From positions 23,711 through 87,710 of the forward strand of contig JAHBWA010000021.1 in assembly GCA_019637195.1 (NCBI GenBank): 64,000 bases of DNA, read 5' to 3'. Below the pieces are notes generated by a model. That model was not told the DNA's origin. It made no database searches and saw nothing but the letters and a program-made list of their open reading frames with translations. Within the stretch, counting starts at the first letter, position 1. Every line of letters begins with the position of its first letter. A program made the translations under genes and the position numbers. Below are positions 46,501 through 56,182 of the stretch, piece by piece. This DNA comes from Labilithrix sp. (GTDB taxonomy: Bacteria > Myxococcota_A > Polyangia > Polyangiales > Polyangiaceae).

Positions 46501-46882
46501 GGCGAAGAAGGACGACACCGTCATCGGCGGCGGCGAGATCCTCCAACCCGTCCTCTACGCGCTCACGCTCGAGCGGATGTTCCCGGGGACCAAGGTCGAG
46601 GACGGCGTCCTCTACTACTGCACGTCGGCCGGCGGGTTCGAGAAGGTGCGCGTCCCGCTCGACGACGACGCCCGCGCCGCGGCGCACATGGTCGCGAAGA
46701 CGGTGAGCGACGCGCTGGTGAAGGGCTTCCTCCCGGCGGCGCCCAACGTCGAGAAGAAGGGCTACAGCGCGTGCACCTGGTGTGACTTCCGGCCGGTGTG
46801 CGGCCCGTACGAGGAGATCCGCACGAAGAAGAAGCCGCAGGGCCCGCTGAAGGTCCTCGCGGAGCTGAGGAAGCGCAAATGA
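43571..46882 (+). CDS. addB: AddB/RexB-like nuclease-helicase subunit
   Basis: The 1103-residue protein belongs to the AddB type: a UvrD-fold region that has lost its ATP site (no Walker A near ASVDAAAEVARAALAGAG) followed by a C-terminal PD-(D/E)XK nuclease. Helicase-relic landmarks are VTVLSAPGESRECVEIARMVL, MAVLLRAPQYGAHLVEAFRRAKIPAFF and DVVFVPGLAEKMFPRKVVEDPLLLDAVRREL. The nuclease part has GSLVHEVQY, RGSIDLVE and ATDHKTGK-x-K with EILQPVLYAL. Four Cys (806 in AACPYRF, then 1068, 1071 and 1077 in CTWCDFRPVC) match the iron-sulphur staple of AddB. With the next gene it would process double-strand breaks for recombination. The genes overlap by four bases (ATGA). Confidence 0.88.
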   Translation: MSRDVFESPSARARVDRAAAFLGARREPHVTVLAASVDAAAEVARAALAGAGAGLRASLGWQRTTLGALAASLARPELARLGLAPASALALEAICARVVHEHGEALGRLAPIRERPGLPRALARTLGELRLARAPAAADPDLARLLAAYEAELAATKLADRARTLELAAAAARGRADLGALLLVDVPLRSRAERDLVEALASRAPAALAVVPAGDDRSLAHTTHALGVTTHEEHAPGTDDGPLARLWAGLFGADASDGPPVPDEAVTVLSAPGESRECVEIARMVLAEAARSGTPLDKMAVLLRAPQYGAHLVEAFRRAKIPAFFARGTKRPDPSGRALLALLACAAEQLSARRFAEYLSLGEVPDDGQDGAPPAPAPRAERVAAPDDETLHALLGAAAAEGRPGDADGTALAEPTPPPVAEEDRGAAFGTLRTPRHWERLLVEASVIGEAGRWRRRLAGLAEKLAGDVDAYDKKDETALADSARRELAALEALRRFALPLIDDLAALPKSATWGDWIDKLGALASRALRRPERVLAVLGELEPMAKSAQVGIDEVRLVLEPRLSQLLVPELGRRYGKVFVATTDEARGLAFDVVFVPGLAEKMFPRKVVEDPLLLDAVRRELSPDLPTNEDRTDDERLALRLAVGAASRRVVLSYPRLDVEQARPRTPSFYGLEVLRVAEGRLGDFEHLAKKAASTAEARIGWPAPARREDAIDEAEYDLALLKDVLEKPEREVDGEGRYLVDAKDKNDHLARALRFRWMRWDPKQLRASDGLVTPPPEALAAIHEHTTDKRSFSPTALQNFAACPYRFLLSAIHKLAPREEPDAIEDVDPLTKGSLVHEVQYRLLTRLREDGLLPVTAATLDAARERLDAVLPEVAGEYFDRLSPAIERVWDDAITGIGADLREWLRRMVDEHDWTPAHFELSFGLKDPRAQDAKSTDEPVKLDVGLRLRGSIDLVERSARGTLRATDHKTGKVKAKKDDTVIGGGEILQPVLYALTLERMFPGTKVEDGVLYYCTSAGGFEKVRVPLDDDARAAAHMVAKTVSDALVKGFLPAAPNVEKKGYSACTWCDFRPVCGPYEEIRTKKKPQGPLKVLAELRKRK

Positions 46883-49800
46883 GCGGCGAAGGCGGAGAGA
46901 AGGCGGCCACGAGGGGCGAGCTCGTCGACGCGCCGGAGCGCGAGCGGATCGGAAACGACCTCGACTCGACGCTCGTGGTCGAGGCCGCGGCCGGCACCGG
47001 CAAGACCACCGCGCTCGTGGAGCGGATCCTCTCTCTGCTCCGGACCGGCGCCGCGACGCTGGCGAGCGGCCGGGGCGATCTCGTCGCGGTCACGTTCACC
47101 GAGAAGGCGGCCGGCGAGATGAAGCTCCGCCTGCGCACCGAGATCGAGCGCTCGCGGGCGGCCGCGGCGAGGGAGGACGGGGACCCGGCGCGCCGCGTCG
47201 AGAAGGAGCGCCTCGATCGGGCGCTCGAGCAGCTCGAGGCCGCGCGCATCGGGACGATCCACGCCTTCTGCGCCGACATCCTGCGCGAGCGCCCGGTCGA
47301 GGCGGCGATCGATCCGCTCTTCGAGGTGGCCGCCGAGGACGAGCAAGACCGCCTCTACGAGGACGCGTTCACCTCGTGGTTCCAGGCCACGCTCGCCCGT
47401 CCGTCGAGCGAGGTGCCCGGCGTCTCGCGCGTCCTCCGGCGCGCGACGCGCGAGCGCGATCAGGACGGACCGAAGGCGGCGCTCCGCAAGTCCGGACGCA
47501 CGCTCGTCGAGCAGCGCGATTTCCCGACGCCGTACGAAGCGCCGAGCTTCGACCGCGCGCGATCGATCGACGCCGTCGTCGACCGCCTGAAGGAGCTCGT
47601 GGAGGTGCGGCCGAAGGGGTTCCCCGACAGCTGGCTCACCAAGTCGCTCGTCGAGATCGAGCGCGTCCTCTACGAGATCGCGCGGCGCGAGGAGGCCGAG
47701 CCCCGCGACCACGACGCCGTCGAGGCCGCGCTGCGCACGCTCCAGCGCTCGCGCCTCTGGGGGTGGAAGGGCTCCGGCCAGTGGTTCAACCGCGCCGAGG
47801 GGATCCAGAGGCAGGACGTGCTCGACGCGCGCGACCGCGCTCGCGCGCACCTGGACGAGGTCCTCAGCGCGGCGGACGCCGAGCTCGCCGCGGCGCTCCA
47901 CGGAGAGCTCTGGGGGATCGTCGACGCGTACGAGGCGACGAAGAAGCGCTCGGGGAAGCTCGACTTCCTCGATCTCCTCCTCCTGACGAAGGATCTCCTG
48001 CAGAAGAACGCCGCCGTGCGCGCGGAGCTCCAGGCCCGGCTCAGCCACCTCTTGATCGACGAGTTCCAGGACACCGACCCGCTCCAGGCCGAGATCCTCT
48101 TCCTCCTCGCGGCCGACGATCCGAAAGCGGACGATCCCGACCGCGCGCGCGTGATCCCGGGCAAGCTGTTCTTCGTCGGCGATCCCAAGCAGTCGATCTA
48201 CCGCTTCCGCCGCGCCGACGTCTCGTTCTACGAGTCCATCAAGAAGAGGCTCGAGGATGACGGCGCCTCCGTGCTGAGGCTCTCGACGAGCTTCCGGAGC
48301 GCGCCGTCGATCCAGGCGTTCGTCAACGCCGCGTTCGGGCCGCTGATGCCGGCCGCCGCGGCGAGCGCGGCGAGCGGCGCGCCGCGCTCGCAGGCCGAGT
48401 ACGTCCCGCTCGCGCCGTTCCGTGCGGACCCGACGGATCGCCCCACGATCGTAGCGCTGCCCGTGCCGAGGCCGTACGGCGACTACAGGAAGATCGTCCA
48501 GTGGAAGGTCGAGGAGTCGCTGCCCGACGCCGTCGGCGCGTACGTCGACTGGCTCGTCCGGTCGAGCGGGTGGACGATCACCGAGCGCGGCTCGGAGACG
48601 CCGACGTCGATCAAGGCGCAGCACGTGTGCCTCCTGTTCAAGCGCCTCCAGAGCTTCGGCAACGACGTCACGCGGCCCTACGTCCGCGCGCTCGAGGCGC
48701 GCCGCATCCCGCACGTCCTCGTCGGCGGCCGGAGCTTCCACGAGCGCGAAGAGGTCATCGCGCTCCGGAACGCGCTCGCCGCGATCGAGTGGCCCGACGA
48801 CACGTTCTCGGTCTACGCCACGCTGCACGGGCCGTTCTTCGCGCTCGGCGACGACGCGCTGCTCGCGTTCAAGCACGTGCAGCGGCACCTCCACCCGCTG
48901 CGCAAGCGCGACGAGTCCAAGCTGACCGAGCTGACGAGGCCCGTGGCCGACGCGCTCGAGGTGCTCGCGCGTCTCCACCTCGGGCGCAACCGGATCACGA
49001 TCGCGAGCACGATCGCCCGCCTCCTCGAGATGACCCGCGCGCACGCCGGCGTGGCGATCTGGCCGGCCGGCGAGCAGGCGCTCGGCAACATCCTCCGCGT
49101 GCTCGACATGGCCCGGCGCTTCGAGCAAGGATCGGTCACCTCGTTCCGAGCGTTCGTCTCCCGGCTCCAGGACGACTCCACGCGCGGCGGCGTCAACGAG
49201 GCGCCCGTCGTCGAGGAGGGCACCGACGGCGTCCGGATCATGACGGTGCACAAGGCGAAGGGGCTCGAGTTCCCCGTGGTCATCCTCGTGGACCCGACGG
49301 CGAACGCGACGTTCCGCGAGCCTTCGCGCCACGTCGACCCGAAACGCAAGCTCTGGGCCGTCCCCTTGTGCGGCGCCGCGCCGAAGGAGCTCTTCGAGCG
49401 ACGCGACGCTATCCTCGCAGAGGATCGCGAGGAGGCACACCGGTTGCTCTACGTCGCGACGACGCGCGCGCGCGAGCTGCTGGTCGTTCCGGTCATCGGC
49501 GACGATCGCGACGAGCCGACCGACGGCTGGCTCGATCCGCTCGCGCCGGTGCTCTACCCGCGGCCGGAGGATCGGCGCGCGTCGGAGCCGACGCCCGGCT
49601 GCCCCGCGTTCGGCGACGACTCGGTCTTCGAGCGGCCGGCGAACGTCGAGCGGGGCGCGGACTGGTCGGTGCGGCCGGGGCTGCATCGCCCCGCGAGCGG
49701 CGAGCACCGCGTCGTGTTCTGGGATCCCCGCGCGCTCGATCTCGACAGGGAGGACGAGGCCGGCCTCCGGCACCAGAAGGTGCTCGCCAAGGGCCCCGCC

Positions 49801-50421
49801 GCCGACCGGAGCGAAGCCGAGCACGCCGCGTGGAAGGCGGCGCGGGCGGGCGCGCTCGCCGCCGCGTCGGCGCCGACGCTCCGCGTGCGGACGGTCACCG
49901 AGACCAAGGACGACGCCGCCGCCGCGAGCGCGCCGCCGGACGACGCCGTGGCCGTCGAGTCGACCGACGCCGTCGGGCGGTCGCGACCGCACGGCAAGCG
50001 CTTCGGCGTCCTCGTCCACGCGGTGCTCGCGACGGTCGCGCTCGACGCCGACGCAGGCGCGATCGCCGACGCCGCGCGCATCCAGGGGCGCCTCACCGGC
50101 GCGTCCGAGGAAGAGGTGGCCGCCGCGCGCGACGTCGTCGCCTCCGCGCTCGCGCACCCGCTCCTCGTCCGCGCGCGGGCGGCGTCGCGGCTCGAGCGCG
50201 AGATCGCGGTGATGCTCCGCGAGGACGACGGGACGATCATCGAGGGGGTCGTGGATCTCGCCTTCCTCGAGGAGGGCGCCGGCTGGACGGTGGTCGACTT
50301 CAAGACCGACCTCGACATGGGCGCCCGCCGCGACGCCTACGCGCGACAGGTCGCCGTCTACGCCCGCGCGATCTCCGCCGCGACGGGCGCGCCGGCGAAG
50401 GGCGCGCTCCTCTCCGTCTGA
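46879..50421 (+). CDS. addA: AddA-like UvrD-family helicase-nuclease
   Basis: The 1180-residue protein opens with Walker A VVEAAAGTGKTTALVERI (GTGKT at 39-43). Motif Ia is VAVTFTEKAAGEMKLRLR, motif Ic IGTIHAFCADILRE, motif II LLIDEFQDTD (near 394), motif III VGDPKQSIYRFRRAD, motif IV FRSAPSIQAFVN, motif V RIMTVHKAKGLEFPVVIL and motif VI LLYVATTRARELLVV, so the helicase is complete. The C-terminal nuclease has EGVVDLAFLEEGAGWTVVDFKTD with the D-x-K catalytic set, as in AddA/RecB. Its ATG overlaps the stop of the AddB-like gene. In AddAB both subunits carry a nuclease and one motor; this pair fits that. The intervening region is longer than in Firmicutes AddA, so an AdnA-like naming is possible. 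Confidence 0.92.
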   Translation: MSGEGGEKAATRGELVDAPERERIGNDLDSTLVVEAAAGTGKTTALVERILSLLRTGAATLASGRGDLVAVTFTEKAAGEMKLRLRTEIERSRAAAAREDGDPARRVEKERLDRALEQLEAARIGTIHAFCADILRERPVEAAIDPLFEVAAEDEQDRLYEDAFTSWFQATLARPSSEVPGVSRVLRRATRERDQDGPKAALRKSGRTLVEQRDFPTPYEAPSFDRARSIDAVVDRLKELVEVRPKGFPDSWLTKSLVEIERVLYEIARREEAEPRDHDAVEAALRTLQRSRLWGWKGSGQWFNRAEGIQRQDVLDARDRARAHLDEVLSAADAELAAALHGELWGIVDAYEATKKRSGKLDFLDLLLLTKDLLQKNAAVRAELQARLSHLLIDEFQDTDPLQAEILFLLAADDPKADDPDRARVIPGKLFFVGDPKQSIYRFRRADVSFYESIKKRLEDDGASVLRLSTSFRSAPSIQAFVNAAFGPLMPAAAASAASGAPRSQAEYVPLAPFRADPTDRPTIVALPVPRPYGDYRKIVQWKVEESLPDAVGAYVDWLVRSSGWTITERGSETPTSIKAQHVCLLFKRLQSFGNDVTRPYVRALEARRIPHVLVGGRSFHEREEVIALRNALAAIEWPDDTFSVYATLHGPFFALGDDALLAFKHVQRHLHPLRKRDESKLTELTRPVADALEVLARLHLGRNRITIASTIARLLEMTRAHAGVAIWPAGEQALGNILRVLDMARRFEQGSVTSFRAFVSRLQDDSTRGGVNEAPVVEEGTDGVRIMTVHKAKGLEFPVVILVDPTANATFREPSRHVDPKRKLWAVPLCGAAPKELFERRDAILAEDREEAHRLLYVATTRARELLVVPVIGDDRDEPTDGWLDPLAPVLYPRPEDRRASEPTPGCPAFGDDSVFERPANVERGADWSVRPGLHRPASGEHRVVFWDPRALDLDREDEAGLRHQKVLAKGPAADRSEAEHAAWKAARAGALAAASAPTLRVRTVTETKDDAAAASAPPDDAVAVESTDAVGRSRPHGKRFGVLVHAVLATVALDADAGAIADAARIQGRLTGASEEEVAAARDVVASALAHPLLVRARAASRLEREIAVMLREDDGTIIEGVVDLAFLEEGAGWTVVDFKTDLDMGARRDAYARQVAVYARAISAATGAPAKGALLSV

Positions 50422-50427
50422 GAGGCG

Positions 50428-50492
50428 CCCGACGCCGACGGCGCGCGACGCCGAGGGATGCCGACGGCCGCGACGCCGAAGGCCGCGACGCA
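50428..50492. repeat. Intergenic imperfect repeat of gacgccga units
   Basis: Between the converging AddA-like and aldehyde dehydrogenase genes, units of the form (c)gacgccga followed by cggc or aggc recur about four times within 65 bp, with cgcgacgc joints. The unit is unrelated to the repeats at 3.7, 9.9 and 33.2 kb. No T-tract follows. Confidence 0.65.
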
Positions 50493-50521
50493 TGAGCACG
50501 CGGTGCGCGCCGGGGCGGCGC

Positions 50522-51952
<1,431 letters not shown>

Positions 51953-51988
51953 GTGCTCTCGACTCCTTGTCGTTGGGGTTCGGGCGCG

Positions 51989-53626
51989 TCAGGCCCGCTT
52001 CGCGGCCTCCTCGAGCTCCTCCCCGAGGGCGCGGTTGTCCTCCGAGTAGTCGATCGGCACGTCCACGACGTGCACGCCGGGCGTCGCGAGGCACCTCTCG
52101 AGGATCGGGCCGAGCTCGGCGGCGCTCGCCGGCCGGTGACCGCGCGCGCCGTAGGCCTCGGCGTAGCGCACGAAGTCGGGGTTGCCCACGGTCATGCCGA
52201 ACTCCGGGAGCCCCATCTCGGTCTGCTTCCACCGGATCATCCCGTAGCCGTCGTCGCGGACGACGAGCACGGTGAGATCGAGGCCGAGTCGCACGGCGGT
52301 CTCGAGCTCCTGCGAGTTCATCATGAACCCGCCGTCGCCGGCGATCGCCACCACCTTGCGCCCCGGGAAGACGAGCTTCGCGGCGATCGCCGACGGCAGC
52401 CCGGCGCCCATCGTCGCGAGCGCGTTGTCGAGGAGCAGCGTCCCCGGCATGCGGCAGGCGTAGTGCCGCGCGAACCAGAGCTTGTACATGCCGTTGTCGA
52501 GGCAGACGATGCCGTCGGCCGGCACCGCGCGGCGGACCTCGGCGACGAGCCGCTGCGGCAGGAGTGGAAAGCGATCGTCGTCCTGGCGCAGGGCGAGGTG
52601 CTCACCGAGCGCGCGACGAACGCGGAGAAACGCGCTGAAGTCCCAGCCGTCGACGGACTGCAGCCCCTCCGACATCCGCCAAATCGCGTTGGCGATGTCG
52701 CCGGTGACCTCGAGGTCCGGATGGTAGACCGAGTCGATCTCGGCAGAGGAGAAGTCGACGTGCACGATCGTCCGGCCCGCGCTCATGAAGAACGGCGGCT
52801 TCTCGATCACGTCGTGACCGATGCTCACCACGCAGTCGGACTCGTCGATCGCGCGGTGCACGAAGTCTCCGCGTGAGAGCGCCGCCGTACCGAGGAAGCG
52901 CGGGTGCGTCTCGTCGACGACGCCCTTGCCCATCTGCGTGCTGAAAAATGGGATCCCCGTCCGCTCGACGAACGCCGCGAGCGCCTGCGACGTGCGCGTG
53001 CGGTTGGCGCCAGCGCCGATCATGAGCAGCGGGCGCTTGGCCGACGAGATCGCGTCGATCGCCCGCGCGAGCGCGCCCTCGTCGGCCGTCGGCCGCCGCG
53101 AGACGCTCGGCGCGATCGGCGTGCGATCGGTCGTGTCGCGCGCGACGTCCTCGGGGAGCTCGAGGTGCACGGCCCCGGGCCGCTCGGCCTGGGCCCGCCG
53201 GAAGGCCTCGCGCACGCGGGCGGCGACGGAGTCGGCGGACACGATGGTCTGCGTGTACTTCGTCAGCGGGCGCATCATCGGCACCACGTCGACGAGCTGG
53301 AACTGGCCCTGCTTGCTCGTCCGAATGGGCTTCTGGCCGGTGATCATCATCATCGGCATCGCGCCGAGCTCGGCGTACGCCGCGGCGGTGACGAGGTTCG
53401 TCGCGCCGGGACCGAGCGTGGAGAGGCAAACGCCCGCCTTCCCGGTGAGGCGGCCCCACGTCGCCGCCATGATCCCGGCGGCCTGCTCGTGACGCGTGAC
53501 GACGAAGCGGATCCGCGAGTCGCGGAGGGACTCGACGAAATCGAGGTTCTCCTCACCGGGGAGCCCGAAGAGCGTCGTCACCCCCTCGGCCTCGAGCGAT
53601 CGCACGAACAGATCCGACGCCTTCAT
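51989..53626 (-). CDS. Thiamine diphosphate enzyme of the acetolactate synthase family
   Basis: The 545-residue enzyme has the three ThDP-enzyme domains: an N-terminal Pyr domain with Glu47 in FVVTRHEQAAGIMAATWGRLTG, a central domain (LMIGAGANRTRTSQALAAFVERTGIPFFSTQMGKG), and a C-terminal PP domain with the GDGGFMMNSQELETAVRLG motif and the closing DDGYGMIRWKQ. The catalytic VCLSTLGPGATNLVTAAAYA stretch matches acetolactate synthase large subunits. No small regulatory (IlvN-type) gene is adjacent, and the next gene is an aldehyde dehydrogenase, so a catabolic AlsS-like or another 2-ketoacid carboligase role is as likely as valine/isoleucine synthesis. Of two near ATGs I use the one at 53626 (MKASDLFVRSLE); the other is nine bases upstream. 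Confidence 0.88.
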   Translation of the reverse strand: MKASDLFVRSLEAEGVTTLFGLPGEENLDFVESLRDSRIRFVVTRHEQAAGIMAATWGRLTGKAGVCLSTLGPGATNLVTAAAYAELGAMPMMMITGQKPIRTSKQGQFQLVDVVPMMRPLTKYTQTIVSADSVAARVREAFRRAQAERPGAVHLELPEDVARDTTDRTPIAPSVSRRPTADEGALARAIDAISSAKRPLLMIGAGANRTRTSQALAAFVERTGIPFFSTQMGKGVVDETHPRFLGTAALSRGDFVHRAIDESDCVVSIGHDVIEKPPFFMSAGRTIVHVDFSSAEIDSVYHPDLEVTGDIANAIWRMSEGLQSVDGWDFSAFLRVRRALGEHLALRQDDDRFPLLPQRLVAEVRRAVPADGIVCLDNGMYKLWFARHYACRMPGTLLLDNALATMGAGLPSAIAAKLVFPGRKVVAIAGDGGFMMNSQELETAVRLGLDLTVLVVRDDGYGMIRWKQTEMGLPEFGMTVGNPDFVRYAEAYGARGHRPASAAELGPILERCLATPGVHVVDVPIDYSEDNRALGEELEEAAKRA

Positions 53627-53827
53627 GGGGCGCATCGTGGGGACGAACGCGTCCGAGGTCCACCGTCGCGGGGACGAAAGCGCAACATCGTCCTCCGGCG
53701 CCGCCTCACAGTCGCACCGCGCGCTCGCGCTCACGATCGGCGCGCCCGCCCGGGAGCCCGATCGCCGAACGCTGGCGGGCCCCGCGGACACGCCGGCCGG
53801 CGGCTGTGCTATCCGCCCACGTCGCGC

Positions 53828-55000
53828 ATGCGTACGTGGCCGCTCCTCGTCCTCTCGATCGCCGCATGCAGACCCGGTGCCTCGCCGCCGGCCTCACGGG
53901 ACGCCGCGCCGGCCGACGCCGACGCCGGGGCCGCCGAGCTGGCCGCGCTGGACGGCGCCGGGCTGTACGGGAAGCTGTGCGCGGTCTGCCACGGCGCCGA
54001 CGCGACCGGCTACAAGGCCGACAACGCACCGTCCCTCGTCAATCGGACGTTCCTCGAGAGCGCGACCGACGAGCAGCTGAGGCGCTCGATCGGCGAGGGG
54101 CGCCCAGGCACCTCGATGGCGGCGTACAGCACGGCCCGCGGCGGACCGCTCTCGCCCGAGGCCATCGGCAAGATCGCCACGTGGTTGCGCGGGCACGGAC
54201 CGGCGCCGATCGCGCTCCCCGCGCGCAGCGCGGGCGACGCGGCGCGCGGGGAGCCGCTCTACGTGACCCACTGCCAGCGCTGCCACGGGACCGCGAAGGC
54301 TCGCGGCGACGCGGTTCACCTCGCGAACCCGCGCTTCCTCGACGCCGCTTCGGATCCGTTCCTCGGATGGGCCATCGCGAAGGGGCGACCGGGCACCGCG
54401 ATGGCCGCGTGGGAAGGCACGCTGACCGAGGCGCAGATCGACGACGTCGTCGCGTACGTGCGCGCCTTCGGCGGCCCGCCCGCCGAGCCGCTCCTCCCGG
54501 CGCCGACCGGGAAGGAGCCGATCGTGATCAACCCACGCGGCCGGGCGCCGAGCTTCGAGCCGCGTTCGACGCCCTGCCCGCCGAGCCGCGCGGACGCGGG
54601 GAAGCCCGCGTGCACGCCGGACGGGCGCTTCGTCTCGGTGGACCAGGTGCGGCAAGCGCTCGAGCAGAAGCGGCGGCTCGTGATCATCGACGCGCGGCCC
54701 CCGTCGGATTGGATGCGCGTCCACATCCCCGGCGCGGTGTCGATCCCGTACCATGACCTCTCCCGCCTCGCCGAGGTGCCGAACGACGGGACGTGGGTGA
54801 TCGCCTACTGCGCGTGTCCGCATCACCTCTCGGGTGACGTCGTCGACGCGCTCCGCAAGCGCGGCGTACGCCACGCGGCGATCCTCGACGAAGGCATCCT
54901 CGAGTGGCATCGCCGCGGCTACCCGGTCGTCACCGCGCCGGGCGTCGAGCCGCCGCCCAAGGAGAGCCGCGGGCTCTCGATGCCGGGCTCCCCGCGCTGA
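53828..55000 (+). CDS. Dihaem cytochrome c fused to a rhodanese domain (lipoprotein)
   Basis: The 390-residue exported protein opens MRTWPLLVLSIAAC, where Cys14 is the probable lipid site. Two c-type haem domains follow: CAVCH at 51-55 with axial Met97 in GTSMAAY, and CQRCH at 149-153 with Met192 in GTAMAAW. Each carries the usual GYKADNAPSL- or GDAVHLANPRFL-type loop. After a Pro-rich linker (about 220-265) a rhodanese-like domain runs to about 370: VSVDQVRQALEQKRRLVIIDARPPSDWMRVHIPGAVSIPYHDL. Its active loop YCACPHHLSG offers Cys328 or Cys330. It should sit at the outer face of the inner membrane or on the outer membrane. Sulphur-transfer linked electron flow, or sulphide/thiosulphate chemistry, is a reasonable inference but not shown. 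Confidence 0.9.
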   Translation: MRTWPLLVLSIAACRPGASPPASRDAAPADADAGAAELAALDGAGLYGKLCAVCHGADATGYKADNAPSLVNRTFLESATDEQLRRSIGEGRPGTSMAAYSTARGGPLSPEAIGKIATWLRGHGPAPIALPARSAGDAARGEPLYVTHCQRCHGTAKARGDAVHLANPRFLDAASDPFLGWAIAKGRPGTAMAAWEGTLTEAQIDDVVAYVRAFGGPPAEPLLPAPTGKEPIVINPRGRAPSFEPRSTPCPPSRADAGKPACTPDGRFVSVDQVRQALEQKRRLVIIDARPPSDWMRVHIPGAVSIPYHDLSRLAEVPNDGTWVIAYCACPHHLSGDVVDALRKRGVRHAAILDEGILEWHRRGYPVVTAPGVEPPPKESRGLSMPGSPR

Positions 55001-55054
55001 GTCGTCGGGCCGCGAGCGAGGCACGCGACCCGACGACCGGCGCTCGAGGCTCCG

Positions 55055-56182
55055 TCACCAGATGCCAGGACCGGCGCCGACGAGCGGATAGCCCGCCGCG
55101 TAGCCCGTCCCCACAGCCACGCCGCGCGCCGCGTATCCGCCCCGGACGTATCCGCCTCGAACGTAGCCGCCGCTGCTCCAACCGCGGACGCCTCCGGCGC
55201 GGAAGCCTCCGCCGCGCGCCACGACGAGCGGCTGGGTCGTCACGCCGACCTCGTCCGGCTGCGCGCTGGTCGTCGCGCTCCCGCCGGCGCCGTGACCGCC
55301 CGCGTGCGACCGGCCCTCGAGCTTCCCGGCGAGCTCGCGACGCTGCTCGGGCGTCAGGATGCTCGCGAGCTCCTTGGCGACGCCGACCATCCCCTCGGCG
55401 CGCTTGCGCGTCCTCTCCCCGACGTCTCCCACGGGCACGACCTCGTCGATCGAGAACTCGTCCTTCTTGAACGCATCGAACGCCTTCGACGCGCGCGACC
55501 GCTCCTCGTCGAGCGCGGGCTTCGCCTTGTCGAGCACGGCGCCGACACGTTGCTTCTGCTCGTCCGAAAGCGCGAGGTCCTTCGCGAGCGTGTCGAGCCA
55601 ACCTCGGGAGTCCTCGGCGATCTCCTTCGTGCGCGACTCGATCGCGTCGACGAACGCCGCGCGTTGCCCCGGATCGAGGATCCCGTGCAGCTCCTCCAGC
55701 GCCTTGCGGAGCACCGGGCTCGCCTCCTCGCGCGCCTTCACGAGCGCGTCGATCTCGTCGTCGAGCGCTCGCTCGTCGATCTTACCTGCCTCGAGCTGCT
55801 CGAGCAGCGCCTGCCGGAGCGCCTGGCGCGCGTCCATGACGGCCTCCTCCTTCGGCCTCACCTGATCGCCGAGCTTCTCGACGGCGGCGCGCTGCTCGTT
55901 GCTCAGGCAGACCTTCTGGAGCGCCGCGCCCACCAGCGCGAGCGGGCCGGTCGGCTCACGCTGCGGCTCCGCCTCGTGCTTGGTCGCGTCGTCTTTGGTC
56001 GCTCCGCCTCTGGTCGCTTCGCCGGCGAGCGTCGCCTTCGCCTCTTCCATGCCCGGACAGTGCGTCGGTGCAGCTTCCTTCTTCGCGGCCTCTTCGGGCG
56101 CGGCGGCGAGCGCCGGCACGGCGGCCGTCGCTACGACGAGGCCGACCGGCACGATGAACCGGGTTCGAGTGAACAGCTTCAT
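55055..56182 (-). CDS. Periplasmic LTXXQ (Spy/CpxP-like) protein with Gly/Tyr/Arg tail
   Basis: The 375-residue exported protein has a signal peptide (MKLFTRTRFIVPVGLVVATAAVPALA) and is otherwise largely helical. Four motifs of the Spy/CpxP LTxxQ type appear: CLSNEQRAAVEKL, LDPGQRAAFVDAI, LSDEQKQRVGAVL and LTPEQRRELAGKL. These proteins are periplasmic chaperones or stress sensors induced by envelope damage or metals. The length (Spy is about 160 residues) and the tandem motifs suggest a duplicated form. The C-terminal 60 residues are low-complexity: GGGFRAGGVRGWSSGGYVRGGYVRGGYAARG, then YAAGYPLVGAGPGIW. GGAGG lies 8 bases before the ATG at 56182. The next gene upstream encodes an unusual charge-block lipoprotein. 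Confidence 0.8.
   Translation of the reverse strand: MKLFTRTRFIVPVGLVVATAAVPALAAAPEEAAKKEAAPTHCPGMEEAKATLAGEATRGGATKDDATKHEAEPQREPTGPLALVGAALQKVCLSNEQRAAVEKLGDQVRPKEEAVMDARQALRQALLEQLEAGKIDERALDDEIDALVKAREEASPVLRKALEELHGILDPGQRAAFVDAIESRTKEIAEDSRGWLDTLAKDLALSDEQKQRVGAVLDKAKPALDEERSRASKAFDAFKKDEFSIDEVVPVGDVGERTRKRAEGMVGVAKELASILTPEQRRELAGKLEGRSHAGGHGAGGSATTSAQPDEVGVTTQPLVVARGGGFRAGGVRGWSSGGYVRGGYVRGGYAARGVAVGTGYAAGYPLVGAGPGIW

Noticed and set aside
43571..50421. Defence-island reading of the AddAB-like genes
   Set aside because: Neighbours are housekeeping or metabolic, and the nucleases have complete repair-type layouts; no restriction, CBASS or toxin genes are nearby.
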